In this document: piece after piece, positions 40,450 through 49,584 of the stretch | Layout of the letters: each line of letters starts with the position of its first letter | Numbering within the stretch: the first letter of the stretch is position 1 | Source of the DNA: Pelagibacterales bacterium SAG-MED50 | Lineage (GTDB): Bacteria; Pseudomonadota; Alphaproteobacteria; Pelagibacterales; Pelagibacteraceae | Direction of reading: 5' to 3' | DNA: 64,000 nt | Assembly (NCBI GenBank): GCA_014653385.1 | Contig: JACWER010000001.1 | Location: 1 to 64,000, forward strand | The notes under the pieces: model-generated | Databases searched by the model: none | What the model saw: the letters and a program-made list of their open reading frames with translations, nothing else | What the model was told of the DNA's origin: nothing | Made by a program: the position numbers and the translations under genes

Positions 40450-41669
40450 CTTTTTATTCCTGACCAAGGTTCAGCTTTTATGGGTATTTTTTTATCTATA
40501 CCTCTTACTATTTCACCTCTTGGATCATACATCGGTAATTTGCAAAGTTCAGCTTTGTGAATTTTTTCATCAGTGCACTCAACATCAACTATTGTTTCAG
40601 GCCCTAAGTCTGAATTGTCTAATAACACAATACCAACCCCACAAACTTGGTACGGAGACCATGTACTTGAAGTTACTTTTCCAATATATTGATTATTAAA
40701 TTTAATAAACCTTCCTTTTTTTGCTATTCCATCAACTACTCTAATACCCCAACTTCGACATTCTTTATCTGCATTTATCAGAGCTTTTTTACCTATAAAG
40801 TTATCTTTTTCTAAATCTACAAAACGACCAAGACCTACAGAAAAAGGATTTGTTTCATTTGAAAAATCCTGTCCTGCAGATAATAACCCAGCTTCAATTC
40901 TTCTACCTCTAAATGAAGGTGTTGCTGTAATAATCATTCCCATTTTTTTTCCTTCTTCAAGAATAAGATCACCTAATTTTTCAATATTATTTTCAGGACG
41001 AAAATAAATTTCCCAACCAAGTTCATTTGTAAAACCAGTTCGACTAATTATTACCTTTTCATTAGCCATGGTAATCTCGACCCAGTCAAAATATTTCCAT
41101 GTATTTGCTATCGGTTCATCAATTAAATGATTAAGAAGTTCCATTGATTTAGGTCCTTGAATTTGACTAACAAATACATTTGGTTCTTTAATTTTAACAT
41201 CAAGTCCTTCAGAATTGGCTTTATACCATGAGAGCATGTCTCCATCAGCTTGAGCAAACCAAAAACAATTATCATCAATTCTTAAAAGCAAACCATCAGT
41301 AATTATTCCACCATCATGGTAACAGGCAAACTGATAGGAACATCTTCCTTTTTTAACTTTCGAAATATCTCTTGGAAAAATTCTTTGTAATAATTTAAGA
41401 GCGTCTGGTCCTGAAATTTCATATGGATGCTCTCCTGTATGTCGAAGAATAATTTCTTGTTTCGTTTTCCAGTACTGCTCATCTGGAGTAGCATTAGATA
41501 ATTTTTCAGTTGTTAGTCTTCCAGCATAATGTGAATACTCTGGGTCATAAGGTAGTTCTTGATAAGTCAAAGGATGAATGCTCATAGTCCTTGCTAACTC
41601 AACAGGTCTGTCACCTTGCTCTCTCTGAGGTTTGATAGAAAACCTAATATTTCTTAAAGATTTGTGCAT
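40446..41669 (-). CDS. GcvT-family tetrahydrofolate-dependent methyltransferase-like protein
   Basis: A protein of about 407 residues in the aminomethyltransferase (GcvT/DmdA) family. Recognisable parts are EIILRHTGEHPYEISGPDALKLL, GRCSYQFACYHDGGIITDGL, QIQGPKSMELL, SRTGFTNELGWEIYF and RRIEAGLLSAGQDF. The start is uncertain: I prefer ATG 41669 (MHKSLRN), though ATG 41720 would add 17 residues. It differs strongly from the DmdA-like protein at 34.6 kb, so it should have another methyl donor. It ends 4 bases inside the convergent binding-protein-fold gene. The substrate is probably a methoxy or methylamino compound; unproven. Confidence 0.8.
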   Translation of the reverse strand: MHKSLRNIRFSIKPQREQGDRPVELARTMSIHPLTYQELPYDPEYSHYAGRLTTEKLSNATPDEQYWKTKQEIILRHTGEHPYEISGPDALKLLQRIFPRDISKVKKGRCSYQFACYHDGGIITDGLLLRIDDNCFWFAQADGDMLSWYKANSEGLDVKIKEPNVFVSQIQGPKSMELLNHLIDEPIANTWKYFDWVEITMANEKVIISRTGFTNELGWEIYFRPENNIEKLGDLILEEGKKMGMIITATPSFRGRRIEAGLLSAGQDFSNETNPFSVGLGRFVDLEKDNFIGKKALINADKECRSWGIRVVDGIAKKGRFIKFNNQYIGKVTSSTWSPYQVCGVGIVLLDNSDLGPETIVDVECTDEKIHKAELCKLPMYDPRGEIVRGIDKKIPIKAEPWSGIKS

Positions 41670-41824
41670 AGAATTTTTTATTAAATTAAATGATAATATT
41701 AATCCATCAATATCATACATTATAAACCCAAAATGAGTACAATCTATAATTGAAAATTACATTAGTATTGTTCTAAATTTTGTAAAATGTTAGCTTTTAT
41801 AAAATAAACAAAAAGGAATTAATA

Positions 41825-43312
41825 ATGAAAAACATTTTAAAATTGATATCAGCTTCACTGTTATCAGTAATAATATCGTTTTCATTTGCCAATGCATCAA
41901 GTGGAACTTTTAAACTTTCACACGATCTTGGATTTGGAAAAGATACAAACCTGGACGCAATAACTAAGGGTCGATTATTTCAAGTTGTAATAATGACTCA
42001 AAATCGTTTGGTAAGAAAAAATCTTAAAGGAGTAGTATCTGAAGAATTGGCCACAAAATGGTCAGCAAATGCAGACGCAACAGAGTGGACTTTTAATCTT
42101 CGTAAAGGAGTTAAATTTCATGATGGATCAGATTTTGATGCTGAAGATGTAAAATATTCTTTAATGAGAGTTAAAGACCCAGAAATTGGCTCACCTGCAA
42201 AAAAAAGCTTAAGTGTTGTAACTGATATTGAGGTAATTGACTCACATACAGTTAAAATGAAATTAAGCACTTCTTTTGCTGATTTTCCTCTTAATTTAAC
42301 TGATTACAGATTAAGAATGATACCTTCAGGATCTGGAGATACTATTGGCAAAACTGGAATTGGAACAGGACCTTTTATAGTTGAAAAATTTGATGCAGAA
42401 GGAACTACAATTTTAAAAGCTAATCCAAATTATTGGGAAGGTGCACCTGGACTTGCTGAAGTTCATGTAATAGCTATACCTGATGGAGAAGCTAGAGTAC
42501 AAGCTCTATTAACTGGCCAAATTGATATGAATAGATATGTACAATTTAGTCAAAAAAAAATCTTTGATGGTAATTCTAAATTCAAAACTGCAGTAATACC
42601 AACAGGTAACTGGAGAGGAATGGTTATGAATACTGAACGAGCTCCTTTTAATGATCCAAATGTTAGAAAAGCTGTTCGTTTAGCTGTTGATAGACAAGAG
42701 CTAGTTGATACTGTTATGGGTGGAGAAGCAATTGTGTCATGTGATACACCTGTTTCACCAGCTGATCAATATAGACTTAAAATGAAGTGTCCTCAAAACA
42801 TCAAGAAAGCAAAAAAACTTTTAGCTGAAGCTGGATATCCTGATGGAATAGAAATGGTAATTCATGTATCTACTAAAGAACCAACTTGGCCAACTATTGC
42901 TGAAGTAATTCAACAACAAGTGGCTAAAGCAGGTATCAAAGTTGATATTAAAATGACTCCATCAAAAAGTTACTGGAAAGAAACTTGGATGAAAAAAGAT
43001 GTTGCTATGACGCGTTGGAATGAAAGATCTGCTGATAGTGTACTTCATGAAGTTTATCACAGTAGTGCAAAATGGAATGAGTCTTATTATAAAAGTTCTG
43101 ACTTTGATAAAAATCTAGCTAGCGCTAGAGCTGAGCTAAACTTTAATAAAAGAAGAACAGCTTATAGAAATGCACAAAAAACTTTATGGGAAGAATCTGG
43201 TACTATGATTCCTTACCACGTTTCTAAATTAGTAGTTACTAATTCTAGAGTAAAAAACCTTGATGAAGTTGAGGTTTTTTCAGTTCAGTGGCATAAAGTT
43301 AAAGTAGATTAA
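41825..43312 (+). CDS. Dipeptide/opine-type ABC periplasmic binding protein
   Basis: A 495-residue SBP_bac_5 protein. Residues 1-25 form a signal peptide (MKNILKLISASLLSVIISF... ending NASS). Family blocks are LATKWSANADATEWTFNLRKGVKFHDG, FDAEDVKYSLMRV, GTGPFIVEKFD and PFNDPNVRKAVRLAVDRQELV. AAGGAA precedes the ATG. It starts a four-gene importer operon and is followed by a strong hairpin. The family binds dipeptides, oligopeptides, opines, nickel-chelates or glutathione; the specificity is not readable, though a peptide-like ligand would suit the adjacent peptidase E operon. Confidence 0.92.
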   Translation: MKNILKLISASLLSVIISFSFANASSGTFKLSHDLGFGKDTNLDAITKGRLFQVVIMTQNRLVRKNLKGVVSEELATKWSANADATEWTFNLRKGVKFHDGSDFDAEDVKYSLMRVKDPEIGSPAKKSLSVVTDIEVIDSHTVKMKLSTSFADFPLNLTDYRLRMIPSGSGDTIGKTGIGTGPFIVEKFDAEGTTILKANPNYWEGAPGLAEVHVIAIPDGEARVQALLTGQIDMNRYVQFSQKKIFDGNSKFKTAVIPTGNWRGMVMNTERAPFNDPNVRKAVRLAVDRQELVDTVMGGEAIVSCDTPVSPADQYRLKMKCPQNIKKAKKLLAEAGYPDGIEMVIHVSTKEPTWPTIAEVIQQQVAKAGIKVDIKMTPSKSYWKETWMKKDVAMTRWNERSADSVLHEVYHSSAKWNESYYKSSDFDKNLASARAELNFNKRRTAYRNAQKTLWEESGTMIPYHVSKLVVTNSRVKNLDEVEVFSVQWHKVKVD

Positions 43313-43323
43313 TATAAAATAAT

Positions 43324-43355
43324 ATTTTACAGGCCTTTAAATAGGCCTGTAAAAT
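43324..43355 (+). terminator. 13-bp perfect hairpin between the Dpp-type binding-protein and permease genes
   Basis: ATTTTACAGGCCT and AGGCCTGTAAAAT pair perfectly around TTAAAT, 11 bases behind the binding-protein stop and 51 bases before the permease start. The downstream side has only a short T run. It matches in position the hairpins behind proX and potD and probably lowers permease expression or protects the upstream mRNA. Confidence 0.87.
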
Positions 43356-43406
43356 TTACTTCATTTATCAATAATTAATTTTTTATTTGGGTTTATTAGC
43401 TGAAAT

Positions 43407-44363
43407 ATGTTTTTTTTAATTTTTAAAAGATTTGTATTAGGGTTAATTACATTATTTATTGTATCTTTAATTACTTTTATTGGTGTTGAAATATTACCAG
43501 GTGATGCTTGCACTTCTTATCTGGAAAGAGAAGCTTTTGGCGAAGCTTTAGCTGCATGTGTAAAAAGATTAGGATTAGATGTCCCTGCTTATGAACGATA
43601 TTTATCTTGGGCATTTAATGTCATTCAAGGTGATTTTGGCTATTCATTAAGTGGACAAATGCAAATTAATGAAGTCTTAGGACCAAGAGTAAAAAACTCA
43701 TTGGTTCTTGCTTCTGCAGCAATAATTATTGGTATTCCATTAGCTTTAATATTAGGAATAATTACAGCTCTTTGGAGAGACAGAATGCCAGATATTATCA
43801 TTTCAACAGTTGCGATATTTTCAATGACTATTCCAGAATTTATAAGTGCAACTTTACTGATTTTAATAGTAGCAATATGGTTAGAGTGGTTACCAGGCAT
43901 AGTAATTGTACCAACTGACGTTACTTTTTTTGAATTACTTCCTAACATCATTTTACCAGTGATAGCAATAGCAATGATAATGACTGCTCATATGGCTCGA
44001 ATGGTTCGTTCAAGTGTTATTCAAGTAATGGCAAGTGATTATATTCAAATGGCAATATTAAAAGGAGTGCCATATTGGAAAATGGTTTTCAAACATGTAT
44101 TACCAAACGCATTATTGCCAGCAATTAATGTTGTCGCTTTAACTATTGCTTGGTTATTAGGTGGGGTAGTTGTAACTGAAGTGGTATTTAATTATCCAGG
44201 ACTAGGTAGATTGGTAATTGAGTCCATATCTAATAGAGATTTACCGGTCGTTCAAGCTTTAGGTATCATTCTTGCATCTATTTACGTTAGTATAAATTTT
44301 ATAGCTGATTTATTAACGTTAATGTTAAACCCAAGATTAAAGACATTGCAAACTAGAAAATAA
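43407..44363 (+). CDS. Dipeptide/opine-type ABC permease, DppB-like
   Basis: A 318-residue inner-membrane permease with six predicted segments. The N-terminus (IFKRFVLGLITLFIVSLITFIGVEILPGD) is typical of DppB/GsiC. The EAA loop is AILKGVPYWKMVFKHVLPNA. It lies 94 bases behind the binding-protein gene, across the hairpin, and 3 bases before the next permease gene. It has no Shine-Dalgarno. Confidence 0.93.
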   Translation: MFFLIFKRFVLGLITLFIVSLITFIGVEILPGDACTSYLEREAFGEALAACVKRLGLDVPAYERYLSWAFNVIQGDFGYSLSGQMQINEVLGPRVKNSLVLASAAIIIGIPLALILGIITALWRDRMPDIIISTVAIFSMTIPEFISATLLILIVAIWLEWLPGIVIVPTDVTFFELLPNIILPVIAIAMIMTAHMARMVRSSVIQVMASDYIQMAILKGVPYWKMVFKHVLPNALLPAINVVALTIAWLLGGVVVTEVVFNYPGLGRLVIESISNRDLPVVQALGIILASIYVSINFIADLLTLMLNPRLKTLQTRK

Positions 44364-44366
44364 AAA

Positions 44367-45263
44367 ATGGAAAACTCTAAAAATATATTTAATGAAAAAC
44401 CTAAAAGTTCTTTAGCTAAAGCTTTAGATATAATATCTACAATGGTTTCAAAACCATCTGGATTTATAGGGTTAACAATTTTGGTTTTTCATATATCTTT
44501 AGCTTTAACTAGTCCATGGTTTGCACCTTATGACTATAAGGCAATCAATCCTTCGTTAATGTTAAATGCACCATCATCAGAATTTTGGTTTGGAACTGAT
44601 AGTTTAGGTAGAGATGTTTTTACCAGAACAATTTTAGGAGGAAGAACTGCTTTAACCATAACTTTTTTTGGGTCAATTATCGCTCTACTTTGGGGAGGTC
44701 TTTTAGGAATTTTTTGTGGTCTAGTAGGAGGAAGAATTGATGACATTGTAATGAGAATAGTAGATGCATTTTTATCAATACCTTGGATATTAGCTATGCT
44801 TTTAATAGTTTCACTTCTTGGAACAACTACTGAAGTATTAATACCTGCTCTTGGGTTTTTTTATGGAAAAGGAATAGTTCGTGTTGCAAGAGCTGCTACT
44901 CACGATGTAATAGCTAAAGACTTTATTGTTTCCGCAAAAGCTAGAGGCCACAGTAATCTTTCAATTATTTGGAATGAAATATTACCAAATGTGAGAGATG
45001 CTATTTTAGTTGAAGGAGCAATGAGATGGTCTTGGATGCTTCTTGGATTTAGCTCATTATCTTTTTTAGGATTTGGGGTAAGCCCTCCAACTCCTGATTG
45101 GGGATTGATGATATCAAATGCTAGAGGATTAATGTCTTTTGCATGGTGGGCAGTCATAGCACCTATTGTTGGGTTAAGCTCATTAATTATTGGAATAAAT
45201 TTAACCGCTGATGCTTTTGCTAAGGCTTTAGGAATTGATAGATCAACAAAAGCTCCTGTTTAA
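44367..45263 (+). CDS. Dipeptide/opine-type ABC permease, DppC-like
   Basis: A 298-residue inner-membrane permease of the DppC/GsiD type. The signature PSSEFWFGTDSLGRDVFTRT follows the first membrane segment, and the EAA loop is SAKARGHSNLSIIWNEILPN. LGFSSLSFLGFGVSPPTPDW near the C-terminus is characteristic. It forms the channel with the preceding permease and is followed 3 bases later by the fused ATPase gene. Confidence 0.93.
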   Translation: MENSKNIFNEKPKSSLAKALDIISTMVSKPSGFIGLTILVFHISLALTSPWFAPYDYKAINPSLMLNAPSSEFWFGTDSLGRDVFTRTILGGRTALTITFFGSIIALLWGGLLGIFCGLVGGRIDDIVMRIVDAFLSIPWILAMLLIVSLLGTTTEVLIPALGFFYGKGIVRVARAATHDVIAKDFIVSAKARGHSNLSIIWNEILPNVRDAILVEGAMRWSWMLLGFSSLSFLGFGVSPPTPDWGLMISNARGLMSFAWWAVIAPIVGLSSLIIGINLTADAFAKALGIDRSTKAPV

Positions 45264-45266
45264 AAT

Positions 45267-47291
45267 ATGAAAACTAATATTCAAGAAATTAAAGACTTAT
45301 CTATTGGTTTTAAAAGTCAAAAAGGCAAACAAATATCAATACTTAGAAATATAACTACCAATATTAGAAAAGGTGAAACCGTAGGTATAGTAGGAGAGTC
45401 TGGATCAGGAAAAAGTACATTAGCTCTTGCGATGATGGGGTATATTAAACACGGCCTTTTTACTACTGGAGGTGAATGTTTATTTAAATCTCAAAATCTA
45501 CTTAGTCTAAATAATAAGGAATTAGAGGACATAAGAGGTAGAAAAATTGCAATGATTCCACAAAATGCTGGGCAAGCACTAACTCCAAATCTTAAAATTG
45601 GTTATCAAATTGAAGAAGCTCTTAGACTTCATACTGATTATAGCAAAACTGAAAGAGAGCAAAAAATTTCAGAATTATTAAATCAAGTTAGACTTCCTTC
45701 TCCAAAAATAATGGCACTTAGATATCCTCATGAACTTTCAGGAGGACAACAACAACGAGTTGCAGTTGCTATGGCTTTAGCTGGTAATCCAGAGTTATTG
45801 TTGTTAGATGAGCCGACTACTGGATTGGATGTAACAACTCAAGCACATGTTTTAGAACTTTTAAAAGATATAGCAAAAGATACAGGAACATCCATGGTTT
45901 ATGTAAGTCATGATCTTGGAGCAATTGCTCAAGTTTGTGACAGAGTGATTGTAATGTATGCAGGTGAAATTGTCCTAGAAGGACCAGTAAGAAAAATTTT
46001 AAAAGAACCTATTCACCCATATACATATGGATTATTAAATTCAATTCCAAAACTTTCTCTAGCAGGTCTTCCCGACTCAATGCCAGGTAGCCAACCACAA
46101 CCAGGAAACATTGAGAATGGTTGTAGTTTTTATGATAGATGTAATTTTTCAAATGAAAAATGTAAAACTCAAGTTCCTGAGTTAGAATATTTATCTGAAA
46201 TGGATACAAGTGTAAGATGTTTTAATCATTCTGAATTCATTTCTAAAACTAGTGAACAAAAAACAAAAAATCATTCACAAAAAGAAATAACTATAGATGA
46301 AATTTTAGACTTAAAAGACGTTTCTATATCTTACGCAAAACAAGGTATTATAGATCAATTCTTGAATAAAGTGACTGATACAAATCCAACAGTAAAAGAT
46401 ATAAATATAAATATTAATAAAGGAGAGACTATTGCATTAGTAGGAGAGTCTGGAAGTGGAAAGTCTACAATTTTAAAATCTATTGCTGGGTTATTAAAAA
46501 CCAAAGATGGGCATATAAAATTTAATAAAGAAAAATTGTTATCTAGCGATCTAAAAAAAAGAAATTCAGATGATTTGAGATCTATTCAATTAATCTTTCA
46601 AAATCCAGACGAGTCATTAAATCCAAATCATACAGTTGAACAAATTCTCTCCCAACCTTTAAAACTATATTTTGGTTTGACAGGTAGTAAACTTAAATCA
46701 AGCATTGCAGAATTACTTGAAAAAGTAAGACTTGGTGCTTTTTATATGAGTAGATACCCAAGACAATTATCTGGAGGAGAGAAACAGAGAATAGCTGTTG
46801 CAAGAGCTTTTGCAGCAAGACCAGATATTATTTTATGTGATGAAGTAACTTCAGCTTTAGACGTGTCAGTACAAGCTGCTGTATTAGATTTATTACAAAA
46901 ATTAAAAGAAGAGTTAGGCACCACTTATGTATTTGTTTCTCATGATCTTGCAGTTGTAAAAGCAATCAGTGATAGAGTAGCTGTTTTATATCAAGGAAGA
47001 TTATGTGAAATTGGTCCATCAAAAGATGTTTATCAATTTCCCTCTCACCCTTACACAGAGGTTTTAATAGGTGCTGTATTAGAGCCAGACCCAGATATAA
47101 AACCAAAACTAGTTGCAGAAGACATAGTTGAGGAAAAACCTCCTGAAATTGGCTGTTCTTTTCAAGGAAGGTGTCCAAGAATTATTGGTGATAAATGTAA
47201 AAATGAAACTCCACCATGGCAATTTGGAGATAATGGAAATGCAATTCGATGTCATATAGATATTGAAAAATTAAAAATCCAGCAAAGTTAA
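45267..47291 (+). CDS. Fused dipeptide/opine-type ABC ATPases (DppD-DppF in one chain)
   Basis: A 674-residue protein combining the two ATPases that are separate genes in many Dpp/Opp operons. Domain 1 (about 5-325) and domain 2 (about 345-674) each have Walker A GESGSGKST, a signature (LSGGQQQRVAVA and LSGGEKQRIAVA) and Walker B (LLLLDEPTTGLD and IILCDEVTSALD). Each ends in an oligo_HPY-type cysteine region: GCSFYDRCNFSNEKCK and GCSFQGRCPRIIGDKCK. Both ATP sites look intact. Fusion is common in alphaproteobacteria (GsiA-like). It completes the importer. Confidence 0.93.
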   Translation: MKTNIQEIKDLSIGFKSQKGKQISILRNITTNIRKGETVGIVGESGSGKSTLALAMMGYIKHGLFTTGGECLFKSQNLLSLNNKELEDIRGRKIAMIPQNAGQALTPNLKIGYQIEEALRLHTDYSKTEREQKISELLNQVRLPSPKIMALRYPHELSGGQQQRVAVAMALAGNPELLLLDEPTTGLDVTTQAHVLELLKDIAKDTGTSMVYVSHDLGAIAQVCDRVIVMYAGEIVLEGPVRKILKEPIHPYTYGLLNSIPKLSLAGLPDSMPGSQPQPGNIENGCSFYDRCNFSNEKCKTQVPELEYLSEMDTSVRCFNHSEFISKTSEQKTKNHSQKEITIDEILDLKDVSISYAKQGIIDQFLNKVTDTNPTVKDINININKGETIALVGESGSGKSTILKSIAGLLKTKDGHIKFNKEKLLSSDLKKRNSDDLRSIQLIFQNPDESLNPNHTVEQILSQPLKLYFGLTGSKLKSSIAELLEKVRLGAFYMSRYPRQLSGGEKQRIAVARAFAARPDIILCDEVTSALDVSVQAAVLDLLQKLKEELGTTYVFVSHDLAVVKAISDRVAVLYQGRLCEIGPSKDVYQFPSHPYTEVLIGAVLEPDPDIKPKLVAEDIVEEKPPEIGCSFQGRCPRIIGDKCKNETPPWQFGDNGNAIRCHIDIEKLKIQQS

Positions 47292-47353
47292 TATTGAGAC
47301 GATTTATTTATTTTAAGTTTGATTTAATTTTAATATAAGAACATTCTAATTTT

Positions 47354-49576
47354 ATGGATATCAAAAAAGTTGTAGTTATTGGTTCAGGCACAATGGGAAG
47401 TGGGATTGCAGCTCATTTATGTAATGCAAATGTTCCTGTTATTTTATTAGATCTTACCACAGACATAAGTGAGAAAGCTAGGGAGAGAATTAAAAAATCA
47501 AGACCTCCTCTGTTAATTGATAAATCAAAAATTGACAATATTGATGTTGGAAACATTAATGATAATTTTGATGTTGTTAGTGAAGCAGATTGGGTTGTCG
47601 AAGCTGTTGTTGAAAGAATAGATATTAAACATAATATTTATGATAAAATTTTTAAAGAAAGAAAAGCTGGATCTATAATATCATCTAATACATCTTCAAT
47701 TCCAATTAGCATTCTTTCAGAAAAATTATCCACTGAAGATAAAAAAGATTTTTGTATTACTCATTTTTTCAACCCTGTTAGATACATGGATTTGCTTGAA
47801 ATTGTTAAAAGTGAAAATAATGATTTGAATAAAATAAATTCACTAAAGAAATTCTGTGAAATTAGCTTAGGCAAAGGTGCAATTGTTTGCAATGATACCC
47901 CTGGTTTCTTGGGAAACAGAATAGGAGTTTTTGCAATGCAAGTCGCTATGACAGAAGCTTTTAAAATGAAATTATCCATAGAAGAAGCTGATGCTATTTT
48001 TGGAAGACCAATGGGTATCCCTAAAACTGGAGTATTTGGATTATATGATTTAATCGGAATAGATTTAATGGCTGATGTTCTTAAAAGCTTTATAAAAGAA
48101 TTGCATGAGACAGATGAATTCCAAGAAGTTGCTAAAGAAATACCTCTAGTAAAAAAATTAATAGAAACTGGTTATACAGGACGTAAAGGTAAGGGTGGTT
48201 TCTATAGAATGAATAAAGTTGATAATAAAAAAATTCTTGAGGCAATTAATTTAGAAACTGGAGAATATCGTCCAACACAAAAAATTAACATTAAGTCTGA
48301 AAAAGTAGACCTTAAAGCATTAATCAATAGAGATGATAAATATGGCGAATACGCATGGTCAGTTATCTCAAAAATTATTAATTATGCTTCTTCTTTAGTT
48401 CCAGGAATTACAGATGAATTTAATGACATTGATGAGGCAATGAGACTTGGATTTAATTGGAGTAAAGGACCATTTGAAATGTTAGAGGAAATTGGTGTTG
48501 CAAATTTCTTTAGTAAGTTCAAAAATTATGAAGAGAATAAATTTTTAAAAAAATTAGCTGAAACAAAAAATGAAAAGTTTCATGGGGTAAGACAAAAGTA
48601 CACTGAAATTGAAACTTTAGGGAAAGTTAAAAAAACAGCATCAAATATTGATGGTAATAGCTCAGCTTCTATTTATAGATTTAATGATTACAATATTGTT
48701 GAATTTACTACTAAAGCAAATGCTCTTGATTATGACTCAATGGATGCTTTAAAAAAAGCAACTGATAAACCTTTGATAATAATTAATGAGAGCATGCAGT
48801 TTTCCGCTGGAGTAAATTTAAGCTATACAATGGAATTTGCAAACAAAGGTGACTTTAAATCTATAGAAAAATTTGTCGGATACTTTCAAGAAACATGCAA
48901 ACATCTCAAGTATTCTGATCATCCCGTAGTATCTGCTCCCTCAGGTTTAACTCTTGGAGGTGGCTTTGAGGTTATGGTGCAAAGCAATTTTGTAGCATCA
49001 CATACAAACATTGTGGTCGGTTTAGTTGAAACTATTGTTGGATTAATTCCTGCAGGTGGTGGATGTAAGGAAATGTTAGCAAGATGGCTTGATACAGAAG
49101 AAGCTAGAAATGATCCTCATTATGCACCTTTAAAAGTATTTGATATTATTGGTTATGGAAAAACCGCAACTTCACCAGTTGAAGCTGAGCCCATGAAATA
49201 TTTAAAACCGGAAGATAAAAAGGTAATGAATAGAAATAGTCTTTTAGAAGTATCAAGAGAAATTTTAAATAATAATAAAGATTTTAAATCCCCCTCAGAG
49301 ACAGAATTTAAACTTCCTGGAAAAGCGGTTAAAGAAGAGATGAATAAAATTTTAGAAAAACTATACAATGAAAAGGTTATCCTTGATCATGGTTTATTAG
49401 TAGCTCAAGAACTGGCTCATGTTTTAAGTGGAGGAGATACTACAATAGATAAGATATTGTCAGAGGATGATTTGTATAAATTAGAATTAGATGCTTTTAT
49501 GAGGTTGATTGAGACTCAAAAAACCCAAGATAGAATTAAACATACGCTTGCAACCGGTAAGCCTTTAATTAATTAA
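47354..49576 (+). CDS. 3-hydroxyacyl-CoA dehydrogenase/enoyl-CoA hydratase fusion
   Basis: A 740-residue two-function beta-oxidation protein. The dehydrogenase comes first: VVVIGSGTMGSGIAAHL, EAVVERIDIKHNIYDKIF, SNTSSIPIS, HFFNPVRYMDLLEIV, and 3HCDH_C repeats around 190-400 (GRPMGIPKTGVFGLYDLIGID, FNWSKGPFEML). The C-terminal half is a crotonase domain (SAPSGLTLGGGFEVMVQS, GLVETIVGLIPAGGG). This order is opposite to E. coli FadB/FadJ, where the hydratase comes first. It should convert enoyl-CoA to 3-ketoacyl-CoA for a thiolase. It is preceded by 62 bases after the importer operon and has no Shine-Dalgarno. Confidence 0.9.
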   Translation: MDIKKVVVIGSGTMGSGIAAHLCNANVPVILLDLTTDISEKARERIKKSRPPLLIDKSKIDNIDVGNINDNFDVVSEADWVVEAVVERIDIKHNIYDKIFKERKAGSIISSNTSSIPISILSEKLSTEDKKDFCITHFFNPVRYMDLLEIVKSENNDLNKINSLKKFCEISLGKGAIVCNDTPGFLGNRIGVFAMQVAMTEAFKMKLSIEEADAIFGRPMGIPKTGVFGLYDLIGIDLMADVLKSFIKELHETDEFQEVAKEIPLVKKLIETGYTGRKGKGGFYRMNKVDNKKILEAINLETGEYRPTQKINIKSEKVDLKALINRDDKYGEYAWSVISKIINYASSLVPGITDEFNDIDEAMRLGFNWSKGPFEMLEEIGVANFFSKFKNYEENKFLKKLAETKNEKFHGVRQKYTEIETLGKVKKTASNIDGNSSASIYRFNDYNIVEFTTKANALDYDSMDALKKATDKPLIIINESMQFSAGVNLSYTMEFANKGDFKSIEKFVGYFQETCKHLKYSDHPVVSAPSGLTLGGGFEVMVQSNFVASHTNIVVGLVETIVGLIPAGGGCKEMLARWLDTEEARNDPHYAPLKVFDIIGYGKTATSPVEAEPMKYLKPEDKKVMNRNSLLEVSREILNNNKDFKSPSETEFKLPGKAVKEEMNKILEKLYNEKVILDHGLLVAQELAHVLSGGDTTIDKILSEDDLYKLELDAFMRLIETQKTQDRIKHTLATGKPLIN

Positions 49577-49584
49577 TTAATTTT

